Below are positions 48,672 to 60,101 of a DNA stretch of 64,000 nucleotides, in pieces. The stretch comes from Microdochium bolleyi. Its lineage: Eukaryota > Ascomycota > Sordariomycetes > Xylariales > Microdochiaceae. A program made the translations under genes and the position numbers. Under the pieces are notes generated by a model, which saw only the letters and a program-made list of their open reading frames with translations, searched no databases and was not told the origin of the DNA. The stretch is from the NCBI GenBank assembly GCA_001566295.1, contig KQ964249.1:1612001-1676000 (forward strand), given 5' to 3'. The stretch's first letter is position 1. The number at the start of each line of letters is the position of its first letter.

Positions 48672-51032
48672 TTAACCCGCAGCGTTGCGCCGCTCGGCGT
48701 CACGGACGGACTGGTTCCAGTCCGAGACGTATATGTACCAGTACTCGACTACGGAGACGCTATTGGCACAAGTAATTATTGGTCAGTTATTGTTCACTCT
48801 TACCATCTCACAATGGCAGCGCCAGAGATTACAGCCCCTTTTAAGATTTGGTGCAGGGCGCTTTTGGGGGGGGGGGGGGGGGTCAGGGTCTGTTGACGAC
48901 TTACATGACCAAGCCGATAGTGACGCCGAGCCACAGGCCCTGGAGCTTCCAGCCGAGGCCGAAAGCGGTGCCGAAGCTGATGGGCAGCGCGACGAGGTAG
49001 TACGTCAGCAGGTTCGCGTAGCCGCCAAACGACTGCCTGCCGATGCCGCGCAGCAGGCCGTGCGCCATGCACGCGACGCCGTCAAAGATCTGCATCGCGG
49101 CGCACAAGGGCATGAGCTCTGCGACGAGCGACGTGACGAGCGGGTCCGACGTGAAGAGCAAGGGGAGCTGGTAGCGGAAGGCGAAGAGCATGATCGTGTT
49201 GAAGAGGGAGATTGAGAAGCCTGCCACCACGGCCTGTGTTTGTTCCGAAAGGAAAAGGTCGGAGGGTCAGTTTTGAGGTGCCTTGGTAAGGAAGGGGGGA
49301 CTTGGTTGGGGAAATCGAAGAAAAAAGGGGGGACGACATGTACTTACCACCTTGGCCGAAGTCTTTGCCGCATCGACGAGCTTTGCGCCGATCAGGTTCG
49401 CGATGCGGGTCGACGCCGCGATCGACACGGGGAAAGGGATCTGGAACGTCGCCGACGTCAGGCTGACGAGGATGCTCTGCGCGGCGAGGTAGTCGGCACC
49501 GAACTGGCTCGTGGCGAGCGTGAGGATCTCGAACGCGAGCCACTCGGCCTCGACCATGATCATGCCGGGGAGCGCGAGGCGGACCATGGGCGCCCAGTTG
49601 GTCAGCGCGCGGCGCGTGAAGCCGCCCCAGCACTGCGAGCCGTTGATGAAGACGACGTAGGCGAACAGCATGACCGGGTTGAGCGTCTGAATGAGCGTGA
49701 CGGCGATCGGCGCGCCGATGAAGCCCCAGCCAAAGTGCCACACGAAGAGCCAGTTGAGGAAGATGTTGAGCGGCGCCGTGATGAGCAGCACGTACGTCGT
49801 CGCCTCGAACAGCCCCTGCGCCTGCACGAAGCGCTTCCCGCCCTCGTACGCCACGAAGCCCGGGATGCCGAAGCTGATGACCCGCAGGTACAGCCCGGCC
49901 AGCTCGGCGGACTCGGGCTCGGGGACGATGCGCAGGAGGATGTCGGTGCCGAACCAGAAGATGACGGCGATGGGCAGCATGAGCACCCACAGGAAGTACG
50001 TCATGCGCTGGAGCTGCAGGCCGACGAGGTGCTTGTGCCCGGAGCCGTAGGCCTGGGCGCACAGGGTGTCGAGGCTCGTCGCGAGGCCCTGCATGGGCGC
50101 GTAGCAGATGATGTTGGCGGACATGGAGCCCACTGTATTGTTCAGAGATTGTTAGCTGGAAGTATGCGTATGGCATGTCGAGAAGTTGTTGGACAAGACT
50201 CACGAGTGACGGCCCCGAGCTCGACGATGCCGATGCGCCCAACAGCGAACACGCTGGCGATGTTGATGCTGTACTGCAGCAAGAAAGTGACGATCAGAGA
50301 CCTCGAGTAGACGGCAATGGTCTTGGCCTCGCGCTGCCAGGTGGTGCGGATCTTGCCCGATGCCACGGCGGCCTCCCACTGCTCGTTAAGCAGAGACGGG
50401 TCGTGCAGGAGGGCATCCTGCTCAGATGCCGTCCCTCCTGTCTCGTTGGCGGCGCGACTGCCAGCCAGTAGGGGTGACGTCTCAGACTGCCTGCGCGAGG
50501 GCGGCCAGGGCCCATCCTCGCCGTTGGCGCCGTCGTCGTAGGCGTCCAAGGGCACTTTTGTGCTGAAGAGGCGCCTGTAGACGGTGCTGAAGAGGCCCGA
50601 GTCGCGCGAGTGGTCGTGCTTGGGCGGCAGGATGTGGTTGTCGCGCAGCAGGCTGCGCTCTGCCTGGCGGGACTGCTCACGGGCGTGCCTGCTTGCGGCG
50701 GCCAGCTCGCCAGCGCGGAGGCCCTGGTCGAGCACGATGCTGGGCCTGCGGAAGCCGAACGCGACGCCGTCGGTGGGCTGCGTGAAGAGTACGGGGCCAA
50801 TGTTGGCCTCGTCGTCGTTGGAGAAGCTGCTGCTGCTGTTGGCGGCGCCGTTGTCGCCATCATCGTCGTCGTCATCGTCAGAGCAGACGGCAAGGTCGCG
50901 GGCGACAATCTCCTGGGCCAGAGGGGAGGTGGAGAGAAAGGTTGAGCGGACCGAGGCGGCAAAGGACGAGGCAATATCATGGCTGGATCGCCGAGCCTTT
51001 GTGACAATGGCCCGGGGCCGCTGGTCAGGCAT
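48672..51032 (-). CDS. MATE-family transporter with long N-terminal extension
   Basis: Four exons on the minus strand: 50204-51032, 49348-50132, 48905-49233 and 48672-48759. Introns are 71, 114 and 145 nt, and the product is 676 aa. The first 235 residues are soluble, Ser/Asp-rich and likely cytosolic. About 12 membrane segments follow. Recognisable MATE features are GSMSANIICYAPMQGLATSLDTLCAQAYG, split here as GSMSANIICYAP plus GLATSLDTLCAQAYGSG, and later AGFSISLFNTIML. MATE proteins exchange H+ or Na+ for organic cations or drugs; fungal members act at the vacuole or plasma membrane. The last exon adds the C-terminal tail VVEYWYIYVSDWN. The substrate is unknown. The last intron contains a 17-nt G/C homopolymer. 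Nothing around it points to a biosynthetic cluster. Confidence 0.9.
48866..48882. repeat. G17 homopolymer in the last MATE intron
   Basis: Seventeen G on the plus strand (C17 in the MATE transcript), inside the 145-nt third intron at 48760-48904. Confidence 0.9.
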
Positions 51033-51539
51033 ATTGGCTGGCGGCCTCGTTGCCGGCTGTGGAATTGTTGTTCCTGCAGGGCGGGGAGGGAAGGGGAGGA
51101 AGGGCAAGAGGAAGCGGAGACGAGCAGCTCACGAGGGTCGGCTGGAGGAGGCGTGCGGAGCTCTCCACTGTTGCTTCGACGGGGTCCCCCCGTCTGCGCC
51201 GGCGCCGCTCCGCCGTCCACGGGTGTCTCTGACGGTGTGCTCCGGGGCTGCTGCCATTGGCCGTGGCCAGCCGTGGTTGGTCGGTACTGTAGTACGAGGA
51301 ACCCAAGCGCCGACTGCGCACTCCGGGCCCCCGTCCTGCCTGCAGAAGCTGCTGGCGCACGCCATCACCAGCAGAGACCTGAGCCCCGTGAGTGACTGCC
51401 GCGAACTCTATCTCGTGGCTGTGGGTCCCCCGCTTCTCGGGGTCCAACGTCACCTCGCACCAGCTACCTTGGTACGCACGCGTACCTATAGCGAACGTCC
51501 CGCGTGCATCGTCAACTTCTCCCGAGCTGCCTTGCCGCG

Positions 51540-51569
<30 letters not shown>
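51540..51569. repeat. C30 homopolymer tract
   Basis: Thirty consecutive C on the plus strand in the MATE/DUF202 intergenic region. The true length may differ from the assembly because such runs are error-prone. Confidence 0.85.
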
Positions 51570-51570
<1 letters not shown>

Positions 51571-51768
51571 ACCTGCCATCTATCCGGCTGCGGCAAGCAA
51601 CGGGAGACCTGGGCTGCAAATTGAGCGTGCCACAAGTAATTACGTCACAGCATAGCAATCATCGAATAGAAAAAGAAAAAGGAAAAAAGGACAAGAAGAA
51701 GCCGCGTCCGTCAAGCCCGAGGCTCACATCACCGCCTGGGGGGCTCGATCTCTCGCACGTCATATCCA

Positions 51769-51797
<29 letters not shown>
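51769..51797. repeat. C29 homopolymer tract
   Basis: Twenty-nine consecutive C on the plus strand, about 110 bp upstream of the DUF202 start codon. Confidence 0.85.
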
Positions 51798-51799
<2 letters not shown>

Positions 51800-51906
51800 A
51801 CCGGCTCCTCTTGCAAGCACGCAAGCCTGGTTGCCCTACCAGCATCTGTAGTGATAGCATACCCAGAACCACATACAGATAGGGCACTTCCCAGCACGCA
51901 CCCAAC

Positions 51907-52798
51907 ATGCCTGCCGCCGCCCACGACGAGCCCGTGGGCAGCCGGTCCTCCCTGCCACCACAATGGCCAGCAGCATCACCACCACCCTGCCCTTCTCCCA
52001 CCTCTCATCGGGCTCGCGACTACGGCTACTGCTGCGGTCTCTTCGCTCCCGTCGACGTCGAGGACTGCACGGCCCGCTCCTCCCACGCCCACTCCCACTT
52101 CCACTATCCCTTCGGCAGCGGCAGTAGCGACAACAACAACACCTTCTGGACCACGCCGCTCCTCGGCCCTCTGCTCTTCGAGAACTCGTCCTCGGACGCG
52201 CGCGACCACGCCGCCAACGAGCGCACCTTCCTCGCCTACCTGCGCCTCTCCATATACATGGCCGTCGTCGCCGTCGCCATCACCCTGTCCTTCCACCTGA
52301 AATCAAAGCCCACCGACGTCGAGCTGCGCATGGCCCGGCCCCTGGGGCTCATCTTCTGGCTGCTCGCCGTCGCCTGCCTCGCCCTGGGCTTCGGCAACTA
52401 CATGAACACGGTCAACAAGTACGCCCGCAGGGCGGCGATCGTCCAGACGGGGTGGCGGACGCAGTCGGTATGTTCCCTTTTCTTCTTTTTTATTTTTATG
52501 CCCCCCCCCCCCCATGTCGTCCGATCAGGTGTGCCGGGCTACTACTAACGCTTGCCATCTTGGGGATATCAAAAAGGTCATGTCCCTCATCGGCCTCTCG
52601 ATAGTAGGCACCTGCGTCGTCCTGCTCGTCGTGGCGAAGGTGCAGGTGGACCTCGAGTGCGACTCGCTCCTCGCCGACGCTCGCTGCGCCGCGAGGCTGC
52701 GGCAGGCCCTTGTCTCGTACTACTCGCGTCTGGGAGGCGTCGATGGTGGTGGTGGTGGTGCTGTTGGGAGCGGCGCGTGGCTGTCGTCATGGCAATAG
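51907..52798 (+). CDS. DUF202-domain membrane protein
   Basis: Two exons: 51907-52467 and 52577-52798, with a 109-nt intron (donor GTATGT, acceptor AAAAAG). The product is 260 aa. Residues 1-100 are low-complexity, with Pro/Ser and a His/Ser patch. ANERTFLAYLRLSIY (about 103-117) is the typical DUF202 signature preceding the first membrane helix (about 114-131); helices 2 (about 146-164) and 3 (about 192-210) follow, and the tail is Gly-rich. DUF202 is found in bacterial YidH-like proteins and at the end of fungal Vtc polyphosphate-polymerase subunits, but this protein lacks SPX or VTC catalytic domains. Function is unknown. The intron contains a C13 run directly upstream of its 3' half. The acceptor dinucleotide context (AAAAAG) is weak, so the splice should be checked. 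Confidence 0.75.
52501..52513. repeat. C13 run in the DUF202 intron
   Basis: Thirteen C on the transcript strand inside intron 52468-52576. Confidence 0.85.
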
Positions 52799-53250
52799 GT
52801 AGGCAGGGGCCGCGCTCTCCCCAGCGAGGCTTACCTTCTCTGGCAGCGAATGCTGCCTCTTATGTCTTGTCTGGTAATGGCTGTATTTCTTTTTGTAGCT
52901 CGATACCCCTCGCTTTCTTGCCCTATCATTCTTTTTTCAAAGTCGATCATAAATCATACGACAGTATTTCCAAAGTCAAGATTATGTCTACGTGCAAGTA
53001 ACATCGCGCTCCTTTGGGGCATGTCGCCTGAGCTCCGAGTTTCCGTTGCTGGGAGCTCAGAGGAGTGAGTATATCACACGATGGATGAGTCAAAATGTAT
53101 ATAATTGCGTGTGTTTTGGCATGCAGTCATCGTCGTCTACGAATGTCAGGTCGTCTTCGGATTCCCGGTTTCCGAATCTCCATTATTCCGATTACATCCT
53201 GCCTGTTTATTTGGGTATCGCTAATTCTCCATGCATGTCTAACCCCCCCA
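52799..53250. other. Convergent intergenic region DUF202 / glycosyltransferase-like gene
   Basis: 452 bp between stop codons, AT-rich, no gene seen; two facing 3' UTRs. Confidence 0.5.
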
Positions 53251-55664
53251 TCATGACTGCTGCGCCTTGACACAGAACAGATCCCTCGTCGAGTAGTCCC
53301 CCTCGGCAGCGCGGGGCACATCGCTGCCGTCATCCTTGGCGCACCCGCCGACACGGCTCCTAAACTCGGCCGCAAACTTGGCCGCGGCCTCCTCGCTACC
53401 GTCAAAGTCCGAGACCTGCCCGTCCCACGACACGATGGGCAGCTCGGGGAGCGGGATGACGTGGCCCTGGTTCGGCAGCACCGTCAGCAGCGCCGTGTGG
53501 GTGAACCCCACGTCCGACTCGGCCTTGAGCCTGCGCCGCGCCTCCTCGACCTCGGTCTCGCTCGCGTCGTCCGCCAGCAGCTGCTGCCCTTGCTCCTCCG
53601 TGCCCTGGCCCTTCTTGGGCCGCGGGACGTGGGCGTATTCCTCTGGGGCCCTGGACAGCTCGCCGTGCATCCCGATGAGCTCGCGCGCCATGCGCTCGCC
53701 TGGGTACAGCGTCCAGTAGCCCCGTGCGCGGCACAGCCTCGTGGCGTGCTCCAGCCACGACGGGTACTGCTTGCTCACGACCTTGTGGGTGTCTGATGCC
53801 GCGGCGTCTGCAGAGAGAGTCCGCGAGACCAGGTCATGCAGCTCGGCCCACTTGTCCCCCATGATCAGCATGGCGTCGCTGGCGGGCACCTGGCCCAGGT
53901 ACGACTCCAGAACCACATCCCGGTCCTTGCCGTCCTGCCAGATCGTCTTTGTGCTCTTGGGCGGCGAGAAGGATGTCTTGCCGTCGAGGAGCTGCTGCGG
54001 CTGTCCCAGGCTGATGCCGAAAAGCTTCTTGTCCCATGCCGAAATGATACTCGCCTGGAAGCGATTTGCGAGGATCGCAAACTTGATGTCTGGAGGACAA
54101 TGCGATTAGCAGTTGCATTTCGGCAGATTCTGCCTCCGGCATACTCACAGTGGTACCAGTTGCCAGAAACCTCAGCTTGTGGTGAGAGAAGCACCACATC
54201 GTTCAGCGCCGGGTTCGCTGGCCAGAATGATTCCATGAACCGAGCGGCCATCTCGTCCTCGTTATGGCGCTTGCTGGGGATGCGGTGACGCAAAGTGAGA
54301 AGATGGGCGTCGAAAGGGTTGTGGACGTGGCGCGGTGGCCATGAGAAGCTCTCGAGGTATCGCTTGGTCGGTACGTCGATATCGTGGGGCAGCTCTATCG
54401 TGATATGTGGCAGGGAGCCAGCACTGTAATCAGCCTCACTCAACGACTTCAGCAATCTCACGAGGCCACCCGCCGTGCCCGGTGTTGCCTGAATCAGGAT
54501 ATCGATGGTGATCTTGTTCCACACTGTGACACGTGGTTAGCTTGCGAAAATCTGCAAGTCAGTTGAGCCGCCTTTCCACTCACTTCGCAGAGCCTGGGCG
54601 TTCAGTTTGGACACCCATGACAGTTTTCTTGCCGAGTTAGACGGCATCTCAATCAGAGTGTTGCCGACTGCATCAGACTGCTGTCGCGCGCCTCTGAGGA
54701 AGAACGAATCCTCGTCGCTGGACGCGTCTATGAATATTGCCTGCGGGTGGACATATGTGTGAATGTGGTCTGGTGTGACGGTCAGCAGTGATCAGGAGCT
54801 GAAACAGCCAGGCCAGTACATACGGAAAGCCCGGAACGACGCCTTTTCCATGCGCGACTCGGTCGATATAGTGTTAAGGTCTGGGCGCGCGTCTGGCGTA
54901 TCGAATGTTAGCTGCAAGGGCCAAATCTCTCATTGTCGTGGTCAAAGGTGCTCACCATGAAAGATCAGACTGCAGCCCTCGTCCACTCCATTTATGCTCT
55001 TCAGCTCGTGGAGATGGATGTCACTCCGGCCCATGATGGCAACGTGGACGTAGCTCCGCAGCTCAGCCGCCATCTCACAGGCCATTGGCAACAGTGTCGC
55101 GGCACTCTTGAGACTGGACACGGCGAAGAGGACGTTCTTATTGATGGGCACGTTGCCTTTCGTCGCACCGATTGCCTTCAGGGATATAGCGAGGCTGGGG
55201 AACTTTAACGGCCCGTTATAGCTGCGGGTGTCCCGTGCCGTACCTGGCGCTGATAGAGGCTCATCACCGTTCTCGCTCGTCAACGACGGCTTCTGCGGTG
55301 TACTTTGTTCCTGCTGAGCTTTGCCGATCTGTTCTACATCCTGCGCCACTTGTGACGGAGACGACTGTGAATTTGGTCTGCCGTTGTTGTCCAAGGGTCT
55401 CTTTGCGCTTCCTGCTCCCATCTGTTGCTCTCTGTATGACGGACGTCGCATGCCCGGACTAGGACCCAGCTGGGCTGGCATGTTGTGGATGAAGAGAAAG
55501 ACGAGCCCGACAAAGACGCCGGCAATCAGGACGCGCTTCAGTAGCCTACGCCTTGGGGATCTGGCAGGCTGCCAGGAGGCAGGGCTAGGCCCGGCATGCT
55601 TGTGGTGTTTGTGGTCATCGTCCTTCTTGCCGAGCTCCTCGTCGCTAAGGAAGTAGCTGCGCAT
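53251..55664 (-). CDS. Type II membrane protein of the fungal glycosyltransferase 2-like family
   Basis: Five exons on the minus strand: 54956-55664, 54824-54892, 54584-54769, 54149-54523 and 53251-54089. Introns are 63, 54, 60 and 59 nt, and the product is 725 aa. A short basic cytosolic tail precedes one membrane anchor (about 43-60, KRVLIAGVFVGLVFLFIHN), then a disordered stem, then a lumenal domain beginning near residue 155 (NVLFAVSSLKSAATLLPMAC). Conserved-looking blocks include SIFHDARPDLNT-like text across exon 1-2 (IFH-DARPDLNT), YVHPQAIFIDASSDEDSFF, LPHITIELPHDID, SFWPANPALNDVVLLSPQ and NWYHYIKFAILA. This topology suits a Golgi enzyme. I recall close relatives annotated as glycosyltransferase 2 in other filamentous fungi; donor, acceptor and product are unknown to me. 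It is divergent from SYO1. Confidence 0.78.
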
Positions 55665-56682
55665 GTTGGCGATCGCGGAGGGAGGTTGCCTCGCTTGACA
55701 TGGGCCGTTGTGCGATTCGTCGTGCAGCGCTCGCGCGGGAGAGGGAGAAGTGGAAGCTCAAGGCTGGCTTATCTCGTGGCTGATGGGAGATTGGTGAGCG
55801 GGTCGCGAGTGCGATAGCATTGCGTGCTGATTACCCAGCTTACGAGTAGCTGGCTCGTCTCGTGGAGCTCGATGCGACGAAGCTCGCGGATCGGCAGTTG
55901 TCGTCAGGGCATGGGGACGACCGAGGAAGGCCAAGTGTTGCTGGCGAGGTTGCGAGTTGTTGGAACTCGTGCCACGACACCCCCCCTTGCGTGTGTCTTA
56001 GTCTGGTTTGGGCAAGGTTGGGGCTCCAAAACTCCGACCCGCGCGAGAGCTTCGGAGTGGGGGCCGCAAAGGGTTCACGGGCTGCAAGTGTGGGGTTTGC
56101 AGCTCCCGGCAGTAGCGATCTGTCGACGCGGAAACGCCAGTGTAACACTCCCCGGGGACAGACTTGTGCTGCCCGTGCGGTTCATCCCGGTGCTCGGCGA
56201 CTTAATGATCCAGAAAACAACAACAAGTGTCGGCCGCACTGAAACGCCGAGTGGAGGAAGGCCTCGCCATTCCTAGCATCATCTGCTCCATCCTCCGTAC
56301 ATTCTTGTCGAACCCCACTGCTGGCAGTGACCTTGCCAGAAGAATCCTGGCCGTGCAGTCGTGGTCATCCAATGCATCAGACTACACTGTTGGGTCGCGA
56401 TAGCGTCGAATCCAGGGTCGTCCTGTAATCAGCTACAGTAATCTAGGAGATCAAGCAGTCGAGGCATTCGACCCCGGCCAGTCAGATGCAACCTTGGAAG
56501 AAGGCGGGCACTTTTTGACGATCGGGGCGACCCCCACTAAAAAGTTGACCGTTGAAGAAGCGACGCCGCCCAATGAAATTTCTTCGAGACTCTGTAAAAC
56601 AAACAGCCTTTCAAACATTGCGATTCTCCTCGTTGCCTTCCCGGACCGTCTGTCTGCATACCAGGAGAGCAAACAAGCAAAC
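55665..56682. promoter_or_regulatory. Divergent promoter region glycosyltransferase-like gene / SYO1
   Basis: About 1.0 kb between start codons. The SYO1 frame is open upstream of its ATG from 56494, but the extra residues are not family-like. A TGAAATTTC element near 56,573-56,581 resembles the core of the yeast ribosomal RNA processing element; this match is weak evidence only. Confidence 0.45.
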
Positions 56683-58834
56683 ATGGGAAAGTCACGCCGC
56701 AGCAGAGGCAACAAGCCCGGCAGTGCCCGGGCAGACCCCCTCGCCAAGCCAGTCAAGCCGCCCTCGGACCCGGAGCTCGCGGCCCTGCGCGAGAAGAGCA
56801 TCCTGCCTGTCCTCAAGGACCTCCAGAGCCCCGAGCCCAAGTCGCGGACCACCGCCGCCGCGGCCATCGCCAACATCATCCAGGACACCAAGTGCCGCAA
56901 GCTACTCCTGCGCGAGCAGGTCGTCCAGATCGTCCTCAAGGAGACCCTCACGGACGCTAGTCTCGAGAGCAGGGCGGCAGGGTGGGAGATCCTCAGGGTG
57001 CTCGTGGCCGAGGAGGAGGCCGATTTCTGCGTTCATCTGTATAGAGTGGACGTCTTGACTGCGATACACCATGCCGCAAAGAAGGTACGAGGCAGAAAAG
57101 CTTGCACAGTCCCCAACTTAGTAGAGCTTCGAAGCTGACTTTGACATCACACTCCTGCAGCTCAACGAGAGCCTCACCTCTCAAACCACGCCCTTCACAA
57201 AGCTCTCCAAGGCAGAGCAGTCATTCACATGGATCGTCGCAGAGGCCCTGGTTGCAATCCTCGAAGGTCTCGCCGAGGCCCAGGACGAAGCCCTGGCGGG
57301 CATCGCCCAGGATCAGGCCATCGTCTCCATGCTGTTCAACCTAGTCGCCGCGGACTTCACGACGACCGAGGTACTCAACAGCACGCTATCGTGTTTGCTC
57401 GTGCTCTCCGAAGACAACAAGCAGTTCGTCGAGATCCTGCTCGCCGACGCCGGTGCGACCAAGTGCTACGAGAACCTCGCAGCCCTGCAGCGCGGCGACG
57501 GCATGAAGGCCGTGCTCGCCTGCGGCGTGCTGCACAACATCTTCTCCGTGATGGGGTGGCACGACCAGAACCCCGGTAGGGACGGCGGGTGCGATGCCGC
57601 GCTCGTGCCGACACTCTCACAGTCGCTGGAGCGGACAGAGCTGAGCGGCAAGGCCGCTGACGAGGGTGAGCCGGGCTCCTCGAGCCCCGTCGACGTTCTG
57701 CGGCTGGCGCTGGAGATCCTGGCATCCATGGGCACGGCACTGCAGCAGGCACTGGAGAGCAACGCCAAAGCCGCGGATGAGGCTTGGGAGGGTATCAAGG
57801 ACGACAACAAGGAGGACGACGTGATGAAGGATGACGGCATCAACGACGACAAGTCCGATAAGGACGCTGAAGAAGCAGAAGCAGAGGATGATGACGAGGA
57901 GGACGACGAGGACAACGAGATGAATCAAGACGAACTCGAGGCCGACATGGACCTCGTCACGGGTGCAGACGACTACCCCGACGAGGCATCTGGCATCGAC
58001 GACCTCCCGACCCTGCGAGAGCTCATCCACAACGCCGTGCCCAGAATCATCAAGATATGTCAGCGCACCGCCGCCGCGAAGGGCGGAGCAGAGGACGAGG
58101 CGGCGGCACTGGTGCGCAGCTACGCCTTCAACGCGCTCAACAACATCTCGTGGACAATTTCGTGCATCGACTTCTCCGACGGCCAGAACGCGGCGATTCA
58201 GGCCGCCTGGCTGCCCACGGCGCGGACCATCTGGAAGGACGCCATCGCCCCCGTGCTCGCGAGCGACACCTCCGACGTGGACCTCGCCACGAGCGTGACG
58301 AGCCTGGCCTGGGCTGTCGCGCGCACCCTGCACGCGGAGAAGACCGAGGGCCTGCTGCTGCACGGCGAGCAGAACAAGTTCATCTCGCTGTACCACGCCT
58401 CGCAGAACCTCGCGACCCCAGCGTCGAGCGACGAGTCCGCCGAGAATGGCGAAGACCCCTTCCAGAGCCTGGGTGTCAAGTGCGTCGGCGTGCTGGGCCA
58501 GCTCGCGCAGGATCCCGCGCCTGTAGAGTTGAACCGCGAGATCGGCGTGTTTCTCATCACGGTCGTGGCCAGCCTACCCGAGACGCAGCCCGCCGCCGCG
58601 GTCGAGGCGCTCAACCAGCTCTTCGACATCTACGGCGACGAGGACAAGGCCTGCGACAAGGAAGTCTTCTGGAAGGACAACTTCCTGCCGCACTTCGAGG
58701 CGATGCTGCCCAAGCTGAGGACCATGGTTAAGAAGATCGACAAGAGGGCATCGGCGGAGTTGCGGACCCGCGCGGACGAGTCGGTGTTGAACTTGCAGCG
58801 CTTCATCTCGTACAAGAAGAAGCACCACCCTTAA
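56683..58834 (+). CDS. SYO1: Symportin Syo1 (HEATR3 orthologue), chaperone and importer of Rpl5/Rpl11
   Basis: Two exons: 56683-57084 and 57161-58834, with a 76-nt intron (donor GTACGA, branch GCTGACT, acceptor CTGCAG). The product is 691 aa. I chose the ATG at 56683 because MGKSRR starts the family and DPLAKPVKPPSDPELAALRE follows soon after. ARM repeats occupy the first part (CRKLLLREQVVQIVL, ADFCVHLYRVDVLTAI), HEAT repeats the rest. A highly acidic loop of about 60 residues lies around 345-405. Syo1 carries Rpl5 and Rpl11 together into the nucleus with Kap104 for 5S RNP assembly; in the characterised fungal protein the acidic loop contacts Rpl11. The structure here supports that role directly. 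Confidence 0.93.
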
Positions 58835-59315
58835 GGACCACGAGATAATATGGCGGCAACCAAGATCACGGTTTGCGAGCCTCAGGAGACGCATATCACA
58901 CATATCACGACTACAGCAGCAGATACCTTCACAAAATCTTCCCGAGGACAGGCACTTACCTCCTGCATATCGCGCTTGGCGCCGACAGATATGGCGCACA
59001 AGGGCAGCTATGCTCCCCATGTGATGGACGCAGTGCGATCCAGCTTGGAAATAGCTATATGGCGTTAGGCTCATAAAAGCATCATGTTATAGATATTTAG
59101 CCATAACTTACTGACCGAAAGATTGTTGTTGTTACTTCTCCATGGCGCCTTGTATCCGCTCGTTGTTCCTGTCTTCCATGTCGTGGGCTTGTGTCGTTAT
59201 CATGTGGGCTTGCCAGTCATCTGCATGTGGACTGATCTTCCATATCGCCTGGACCGGCGCAGCTCAGTGGCCCATTTCCTCCCGTCAATGCCAAACCGAG
59301 CCAAAAGGCCCCCGC
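58835..59315. other. Convergent intergenic region SYO1 / DNAJC8-type gene
   Basis: 481 bp between stop codons. No gene seen; two facing 3' UTRs. Confidence 0.5.
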
Positions 59316-60101
59316 CTAACCGATGGGCTTCATCTTCTTCTTCTTCTTGCCGTCACTTGCCCCGGACTTGCCCTTTTGGAACGTCCGCCAGCTGTCGATG
59401 CGCTGGTCGCGTGTCGTCTCCCAGTCCTGATCGTGCTGCCTCTTGCGCTTGCGCTCATCAAGCTCGGCGTCAACCTTCCTCTGCTCGCGTCCTTCCTCCT
59501 GCATCTGCGCCTTCAGCTGCCGCTTCCTGCGCAGCTCGTTGTCAATGAGCACCTCGCGCGTCTTGTCGCGCCACTTCTTGGCGAAGCTCGCCGTCTTGAT
59601 TTCCGGGCTGTCCACTGTCCACTTGTTCTCCCGGATCAGCAGCATCCGCGCATCTGCGATAGCCTCGTCCAGACGCTCCCGGTGCTTTTCGTCCATGAGC
59701 TCCGTCTGTGCCTTCTTCAGGCGGTCGAAGGCGTCCGGGGCTCGTTCGTTCTTGGTCTTGTCAGGATGGATCAGGAGTGACTTTTTGCGGTATGCGATCT
59801 TGATATCGGACTCGGGGACACCGGGCATGAGGTCGAGGACTGCATAGCTATGATTGGGGTAGATGTTGAGTCAGTTCGTATTGTCTTATGAAGTTGGAAA
59901 GCGACGGGTGCGACTTACGCATCTAGCCGGAATGCCTTGAGGATTCTGTCGATCTCGGCATCCTGTGATTTGAGTATCAGCAAAGACCACCCGGAATCCC
60001 AGAAACGGCGGGCTACTTCGTACTTTATCAAACTCCTTCGCCTCCCGCTCCAGCGAGTCGAGGGCATCTGTATCATCGAGCGTGGGATCTGGGGATGCCA
60101 T
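59316..60101 (-). CDS. J-domain protein of the DNAJC8/Spf31 type
   Basis: Three exons on the minus strand: 60024-60101, 59919-59962 and 59316-59847, with introns of 61 and 71 nt. The product is 217 aa. An acidic N-terminus (MASPDPTLDDTDALD) leads into DAEIDRILKAFRLDAYAVLD, the start of the J domain, and HPD lies at about 68-70 in SLLIHPDKTK. The C-terminal half is Arg/Lys/Glu-rich and helical, ending in a Lys-rich stretch, a likely nuclear localisation signal. This arrangement matches human DNAJC8/SPF31, found in spliceosome preparations; yeast Cwc23 is a more distant alternative. The HPD motif is intact, so stimulation of an Hsp70 is expected. It is divergent from DBP10. Confidence 0.88.

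Larger units (their letters stand above)
51033..51906. promoter_or_regulatory. Divergent promoter region MATE / DUF202 with two poly-C tracts
   Basis: 874 bp between start codons. Two near-pure C tracts of 30 and 29 nt lie about 200 bp apart (51540-51569 and 51769-51797). Long overlapping frames on both strands simply read through Pro/Gly codons of these tracts and are not genes. Confidence 0.6.

Noticed and set aside
49082..50310. Long frames (386 codons minus, 356 codons plus) across the MATE gene
   Set aside because: Both are Arg/Ala- or Arg/Asp/Glu-rich shadows of GC-rich coding DNA; the MATE frame explains the region with good splice sites.
12969..51032. Possible metabolite gene cluster (acyl-CoA synthetase, P450 reductase, MATE transporter)
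   Set aside because: These are ordinary housekeeping genes far apart, with no backbone synthase, P450 or cluster regulator between them.
50294..51624. Frames of 308 codons (-) and 346 codons (+) across the MATE start and poly-C tract
   Set aside because: They read through MATE exon 1 out of frame and through homopolymer Pro codons.
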